Below the pieces are notes generated by a model. It saw only the letters and a program-made list of their open reading frames with translations. It was not told the DNA's origin and did not search any database. A DNA stretch of 64,000 bases from positions 682,001-746,000 of the forward strand of contig CAVZBX010000001.1 of the NCBI GenBank assembly GCA_963773655.1, read 5' to 3'. The stretch's first letter is position 1. Every line of letters starts with the position of its first letter. Positions 60,246 to 64,000 of this stretch are shown here, one piece after another. The stretch is from DASSQJ01 sp963773655. Its GTDB lineage: Bacteria > Actinomycetota > Actinomycetes > Actinomycetales > Dermatophilaceae. The position numbers and the translations under genes were made by a program.

Positions 60246-60261
60246 GTCAACTGTAGTTAAC
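60246..60261 (-). promoter_or_regulatory. Operator overlapping the antitoxin promoter
   Basis: GTCAACTGTAGTTAAC is an imperfect palindrome that contains the -10 box TACAGT on the minus strand. It shares the GTCAAC half-site with the two operators near 59.87 kb, so one protein might recognise all three. Confidence 0.5.
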
Positions 60262-60361
60262 AACGGCACGACAGAGTTGGCGCACGAGAGGCCTTCGTTA
60301 GTGCACGACTAGTGCACGCTTCGGAATCCGCATCTTATTTGTGCAGGTCAGAGCCTGTTCT

Positions 60362-60392
60362 CGAGAGCGCCCCCGGCAGGACTCGAACCTGC
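60362..60392 (-). repeat. attR of the genomic island, in tRNA-Arg
   Basis: The 31-bp copy matching attL (52221-52251) with two mismatches. It spans the T arm and 3' end of the intact tRNA-Arg, so integration restored the tRNA. Confidence 0.8.
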
Positions 60393-60441
60393 GGCCTAGA
60401 GATTAGAAGTCTCTTGCTCTGTCCAGCTGAGCTACGAGGGC
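60368..60441 (-). tRNA. tRNA-Arg (anticodon TCT)
   Basis: Acceptor GCCCTCG/CGGGGGC with one T-G pair, anticodon stem AGAGA/TCTCT with loop CTTCTAA giving TCT, and T loop GTTCGAGTC. Discriminator G at 60368; no CCA is encoded. Its 3' end is the integration site of the island. Confidence 0.96.
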
Positions 60442-60466
60442 TCGGCGCCGCGGCACCGCGCACAGT

Positions 60467-61042
60467 CTAGGAGCGCCCTCGTGGGTCCCGCGGGCGGACG
60501 GGGAAGCGGGCGAGCACCTCGTGCCGAGGGTGGTGCCCGCGGCCTCGGGGCAGGTGCGACTCCACGAGCACCACCTCGTCCGGCACCCACTCGGGTCCGG
60601 CGTAGCCCTCGAGGAGGCGCACCCAGCGGGTGCCCTCGACCGGCCTCGGGAAGCGGGCCAGGGTCAGGTGCGGCCGGAACGGCCCGCCCTCCGGTGCGGC
60701 GCCGGCCACGGCGGCCGCGGAGCGCACCGACCGGGCCAGCGGCGCCAGGCCCTCCCCGCCGCGCACCCCGCACCAGAGCACCCGGGCGCGGGTCACGCCC
60801 GGGAAGCAGCCGCCACCCGCCAGCGCCAGCGACGTCGGTGAAGCGCTCGAGGCCACCGCCTCCAGCCGGTCGTGGAGCTCGTCGAGGACCCGGTCCGGGG
60901 CCGCGGGGGCGAAGGCCAGGGTGAGGTGCCACCGGGCCGGGTCGGACCAGCGCGGGCCGGCCACGTCGCGGCGCGGCTCGAGGAACCGGTCGAGGTCCAC
61001 GGCTGCCTCGGGCGGCGGGACGACGGCCACGAAGAGTCGCAC
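60467..61042 (-). CDS. thpR: RNA 2',3'-cyclic phosphodiesterase (2H superfamily)
   Basis: A 191-residue LigT/ThpR protein that opens 2',3'-cyclic phosphates on RNA ends. The two catalytic HxTx motifs are in ARWHLTLAFAP and FRPHLTLARFP, about 90 residues apart as in the family. RLFVAVVPPPEAAVDL is the usual start. It is the first core gene right of the island and is divergent from the GTPase genes. Confidence 0.93.
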   Translation of the reverse strand: MRLFVAVVPPPEAAVDLDRFLEPRRDVAGPRWSDPARWHLTLAFAPAAPDRVLDELHDRLEAVASSASPTSLALAGGGCFPGVTRARVLWCGVRGGEGLAPLARSVRSAAAVAGAAPEGGPFRPHLTLARFPRPVEGTRWVRLLEGYAGPEWVPDEVVLVESHLPRGRGHHPRHEVLARFPVRPRDPRGRS

Positions 61043-61098
61043 CCGGACATCATCGCGGTCTCGCGGCTGGCCTGCGCGGACACCGGCCTCCCGGTCGT

Positions 61099-61104
61099 TA
61101 GGCT
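61099..61104 (+). promoter_or_regulatory. -10 box TAGGCT for the GTPase operon
   Basis: TAGGCT ends 6 nt before the GTG at 61111, so the two-gene GTPase operon would have a leaderless message. Confidence 0.5.
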
Positions 61105-61110
61105 GACGGC

Positions 61111-62820
61111 GTGGTGGCCGACCGTGACGTGGACGCCCTCGTCGCCGCCGTCGAGGCGCTCCGCGACGAGGTCGGCGCGGCCGTGCTTCCGCTCGAGCTC
61201 CCGGACCGGTCCGGGGCCGAGACGGCCCGCCTCCAGCTGCTCCGCCAGCTCGACGACTACGTCCTGCCGCGGCTGCGCTCGCTCGAGGCGCCGCTGCTCG
61301 CCGTCGTCGGGGGCTCCACGGGAGCGGGCAAGTCGACCCTGGTGAACAGCGTCGTGGGTGCCGAGGTGAGCCGCGCCGGCGTGCTGCGCCCGACGACCAC
61401 CGCCCCGGTGCTCGTCCACCACCCCGAGGACCTCCACTGGTTCGAGGGCGACCGCATCCTCCCCGGGCTGGCCCGGGTCACGGGGCGCCGCACCGAGGAG
61501 GAGCAGGCGGGGACCGTGCGCCTGGTCTCCTCCGGGTCCCTCCCCGCGGGATTGGCCCTGCTCGACGCCCCCGACATCGACTCGGTGGTCTCGGCGAACC
61601 GCGAGCTCGCCACCCAGCTGCTCGCCGCCGCGGACCTGTGGCTCTTCGTCACGACGGCGGCCCGCTACGCCGACGCCGTCCCGTGGGACCTCCTGCGCAC
61701 CGCGGCCGACCGCGGCACCGCCGTCGCGATCGTCCTGGACCGGATCGCCCCCGAGGCGGTCGGCGAGATCCGCCCGCACCTGGCGGCCATGCTGCGGGAG
61801 GAGGGACTGCCGACCGCGCCGGTCTTCACCGTGCCGGAGGTGGGGCTGGAGGACGACGGCCGGCTGCCCGCCGCCGCGTTCGCCCGGCTCCGCGCGTGGC
61901 TCGAGGCGCTGGCGGGGGACGTGAGGGCCCGCGACATCGTCGTGAGCCAGACCCTGCGCGGCGCCGTCGCCTCGCTGTCCGGGCGAGCCGAGGCCCTGGT
62001 GTCCGCGAGCCGGTCGCAGGAGGAGGCCGAACGCGTGCTGGCGGCCGCGGCGGAGGAGTCCTTCGCCGCCGCGCACCAGCGGGTCGCCGACGGGATGACC
62101 GACGGCTCGCTCCTCCGGGGCGAGGTGCTCGCCCGCTGGCAGGAGTTCGTCGGCACCGGCGAGTTCTTCCGCCAGGTCGAGAGCACCATCGGCCGCTGGC
62201 GGGACCGCATCACCGCTGCCCTCAAGGGCGCACCCCCGCCCCCGCGGACCCTCGGCGAGGCACTGCACACCGGGGTCGCCGCCCTCGTCGTCGCCAACCT
62301 CGAGACGGCGACGTCCGACACCGCCCGCGCCTGGCGCCGGCTGCCCGGGGGCGCCGAGCTCGTCGCCGGGCAGCCGGGGCTCGCGCGACCGCCGGACGGC
62401 TCCGGGGAGCGGGTCGAGCGGATGGTCCGCGACTGGCAGGGCGAGGTGATGGAGCTGGTGCGCACCGAGGGCCAGGGCCGGCGCACCAACGCACGGGTGG
62501 CGGCCTACGGCGTCAACGCCATCGGCCTGTTCCTCATGCTCGTCGCCTTCGCCCACACCGGGGGCCTGGTCGGCGCGGAGGTCGGCATCGCCGGGGGCAC
62601 GGCCGTGCTCGCGCAGCGTGTGCTCGAGGCGATCTTCGGCGACCAGGCGGTCCGCGACATGGCCGCCAAGGCCCGTTCCCGCCTGCTCGAGCTCACCGAC
62701 GAGGTGTACGCCGAGCAGCGCGAGCGGTACACCGCGGTGCTCGCCGAGCACCGCACCCCGCAGGGCCAGGCCGAGTCGCTGCACGCCGCCACGGCCCGGC
62801 TGGCGAGCGTGGCCCGGTGA
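61111..62820 (+). CDS. Dynamin-family GTPase with membrane segments
   Basis: A 569-residue protein. GGSTGAGKSTLVNSVVGAEV is the P-loop, RPTTTAPVLV the switch I Thr and LLDAPDIDSV the G3 motif; VLDRI replaces the usual NKxD, so guanine specificity is weaker. A long helical middle region precedes two hydrophobic segments near residues 470-510 (INAIGLFLMLVAF, GIAGGTAVLAQRVL). It resembles bacterial dynamin-like proteins, which come in adjacent pairs and remodel membranes. The stop overlaps the next gene (GTGA). Confidence 0.88.
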   Translation: MVADRDVDALVAAVEALRDEVGAAVLPLELPDRSGAETARLQLLRQLDDYVLPRLRSLEAPLLAVVGGSTGAGKSTLVNSVVGAEVSRAGVLRPTTTAPVLVHHPEDLHWFEGDRILPGLARVTGRRTEEEQAGTVRLVSSGSLPAGLALLDAPDIDSVVSANRELATQLLAAADLWLFVTTAARYADAVPWDLLRTAADRGTAVAIVLDRIAPEAVGEIRPHLAAMLREEGLPTAPVFTVPEVGLEDDGRLPAAAFARLRAWLEALAGDVRARDIVVSQTLRGAVASLSGRAEALVSASRSQEEAERVLAAAAEESFAAAHQRVADGMTDGSLLRGEVLARWQEFVGTGEFFRQVESTIGRWRDRITAALKGAPPPPRTLGEALHTGVAALVVANLETATSDTARAWRRLPGGAELVAGQPGLARPPDGSGERVERMVRDWQGEVMELVRTEGQGRRTNARVAAYGVNAIGLFLMLVAFAHTGGLVGAEVGIAGGTAVLAQRVLEAIFGDQAVRDMAAKARSRLLELTDEVYAEQRERYTAVLAEHRTPQGQAESLHAATARLASVAR

Positions 62821-64000
62821 CCCCGTTGCGGATGGGCCGCGCCCGCGGAGCCGTCGTGACGCCAGAGGAGCTGAGCGCCGCCGCGGCGGCGCTCGGCGCC
62901 GCGGTCGAGGCCGGCGGCGCGCAGCTGCCTCGCGGCGAGCGGAGCCGGGCCGACGCCGTCGTCGCGAAGGTCGAGCAGCGCACCGCCCTCGTCGGCGGGC
63001 ACACCGTGGTCGCGCTCGCCGGGGCCACCGGCAGCGGGAAGTCCTCGCTCTTCAACGCGCTCGTCGGCGAGGACGTCGCGAAGGTCGGTGTGCTCCGGCC
63101 GACGACCTCCACCCCCACCGCCGCCGTGTGGGGCGACGAGGCGGCCGGCGAGCTGCTCGACTGGCTGGGTGTGGGCACCCGCCACCACGTCGCCGACGAC
63201 GACGGCGGCCAGCTCGGCACCCTGGACGGGTTGGTCCTGCTCGACCTGCCCGACCTCGACTCCCACGAGCTGGCCAACCGGGCGGAGGCGGCTCGGGTGC
63301 TCGAGCTCGTCGACCTCTTCGTCTGGGTCACCGACCCGCAGAAGTACGCCGACGCCCGGCTCCACGACGACCACGTGCGGGCGCTCGCGACGCACGAGGC
63401 CGTCACGATGGCCGTGCTCAACCAGGGGGACCGACTCTCCCCCGCCGAGGTCGACAGCTGCCGCGTCGACCTCGCCCGGCTGATGGCGCTCGACGGCGTC
63501 CCGAACGCCGCGGTGCTCGCCACCTCGGCCACCACCGGGGTCGGCGTCGACGAGCTGCGCCAGCGGCTCGCCAACACCGTGGCGGGGCGCACCGCGGCAC
63601 GCACCCGGCTCGCCGCCGACGTGCGGGCGGTGGCGCAGGCGCTGGCCGGCCACGTGGCCCCCGAGGAGGCCGAGGTCGACGACGAGCTTCGTGAGGAGCT
63701 CCTCGACGCCCTGGCCCGGGCGGCCGGGGTGCCCATCGTCGTCGACGCCGTCGAGCGCGACTACCGGATCGAGGCGGCGGGGCGCACCGGATGGCCGTTC
63801 ACCCGCTGGGTGCACCGGCTGCGGGCCCGTCCGCTCCGCCGGTTGCGGCTGGGCGACCGCGACATCGAGGTCACCCGCGCCGACGTCCGCTCGGTGCTGG
63901 GCCGCTCGTCCCTGCCCCCGCCGACGCCGGCGGCCCGGGCCGCGGTCTCGCTCGCCAGCCGCCGGGTCGCGGACCGCGCCGGACACGACCTGCCCACGCC
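62817..64000 (+). CDS. Era/dynamin-like GTPase, C-terminal end outside the window
   Basis: At least 394 residues, open to the right edge. The GTG at 62817 overlaps the previous stop. VALAGATGSGKSSLFNALVG is the P-loop, RPTTSTPTAAVWG switch I, LLDLPDLDSHE the G3 motif, and VLNQGDRL stands at the G4 position. The chain continues with SATTGVGVDELRQRL (G5-like) and basic helices. It is the partner of the preceding GTPase, and the two probably work together as paired dynamin-like proteins often do. Membrane segments, if any, lie beyond the window. Confidence 0.88.
   Translation, partial: MTPLRMGRARGAVVTPEELSAAAAALGAAVEAGGAQLPRGERSRADAVVAKVEQRTALVGGHTVVALAGATGSGKSSLFNALVGEDVAKVGVLRPTTSTPTAAVWGDEAAGELLDWLGVGTRHHVADDDGGQLGTLDGLVLLDLPDLDSHELANRAEAARVLELVDLFVWVTDPQKYADARLHDDHVRALATHEAVTMAVLNQGDRLSPAEVDSCRVDLARLMALDGVPNAAVLATSATTGVGVDELRQRLANTVAGRTAARTRLAADVRAVAQALAGHVAPEEAEVDDELREELLDALARAAGVPIVVDAVERDYRIEAAGRTGWPFTRWVHRLRARPLRRLRLGDRDIEVTRADVRSVLGRSSLPPPTPAARAAVSLASRRVADRAGHDLPT

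Larger units (their letters stand above)
52248..60367. mobile_element. Integrated genomic island at tRNA-Arg(TCT), about 8.1 kb
   Basis: Bounded by the attL and attR repeats and carrying a tyrosine integrase next to attL. Cargo: a small zinc-ribbon gene split by an IS256-family element, a Cys-type sulfatase, a YjbR-like protein, a toxin/antitoxin-like pair and an XRE antitoxin-like gene. There are no conjugation or replication genes, so it looks like a non-autonomous or degenerate integrative element. The genes beyond both ends (GCS2 ligase on the left, thpR and GTPases on the right) look like ordinary chromosome. Confidence 0.8.

Overview
The window is high-GC actinobacterial chromosome. Codons strongly favour G/C at the third position and GTG starts are common. 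Many genes look leaderless, with a TANNNT -10 box only 6-8 nt before the start codon, and neighbouring genes often share ATGA or GTGA stop-start overlaps. Housekeeping blocks such as clpS-DUF2017, murI-MBL-rph-rdgB, orn, DUF3039 plus helicase, and hpd/fahA/hmgA resemble Intrasporangiaceae-like soil actinobacteria (Phycicoccus, Janibacter, Knoellia type). This placement is inference from gene content only.

Layout. 0-6.9 kb: DUF3039 end, secreted M43 protease, helicase, secreted 5'-nucleotidase, and an Lrp regulator divergent from hpd. 7.0-11.7 kb: a compact locus that is the best candidate for a new system. A small SARP regulator faces two short peptides with a shared N-terminal motif, followed by a PqqD-like/M50 membrane metalloprotease, a MinD-like ATPase and an exported protein with three evenly spaced CxxC repeats. 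Three TCACGC repeats exactly 11 bp apart lie between regulator and peptides, and a stem-loop follows each peptide gene. 11.7-20.7 kb: hydrolase, RDD protein, fahA, hmgA, dinB, clpS and neighbours; hpd, hmgA and fahA together complete tyrosine-to-fumarate/acetoacetate catabolism.

20.6-38.2 kb: surface-polysaccharide region. A BY-kinase, an initiating sugar-phosphate transferase and a Wzx-type flippase surround a long minus-strand operon with two Gmd-type dehydratases, several glycosyltransferases, an NDP-sugar epimerase, a CMP-nonulosonate synthetase (neuA-like) and a CBS-NeuB-TIM-barrel fusion. The products suggest a glycan containing a 6-deoxyhexose and a sialic/legionaminic-type sugar. 38.3-52.0 kb: murI, an MBL-ASCH fusion, rph, rdgB, bcp, Cpn10, three tRNAs, CopC, orn, a PrsW-type protease, an M20 peptidase, a class II glutamine amidotransferase and a GCS2 ligase.

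52.2-60.4 kb: an integrated genomic island at the 3' end of tRNA-Arg(TCT), with a 31-bp attL/attR direct repeat. It carries a tyrosine integrase, an IS256-family element that has split a small zinc-ribbon gene, a Cys-type sulfatase, a YjbR-like protein and toxin/antitoxin-like genes with palindromic operators. 60.4-64.0 kb: chromosome resumes with thpR and two linked dynamin/Era-like GTPase genes.

Many conserved genes, including orn, gmd and the 5'-nucleotidase, are broken by single-base indels, mostly apparent +1 insertions in G/C runs and densest at 25.6-28.0 kb. I treat these as probable sequence errors, and give the full span of each affected gene.
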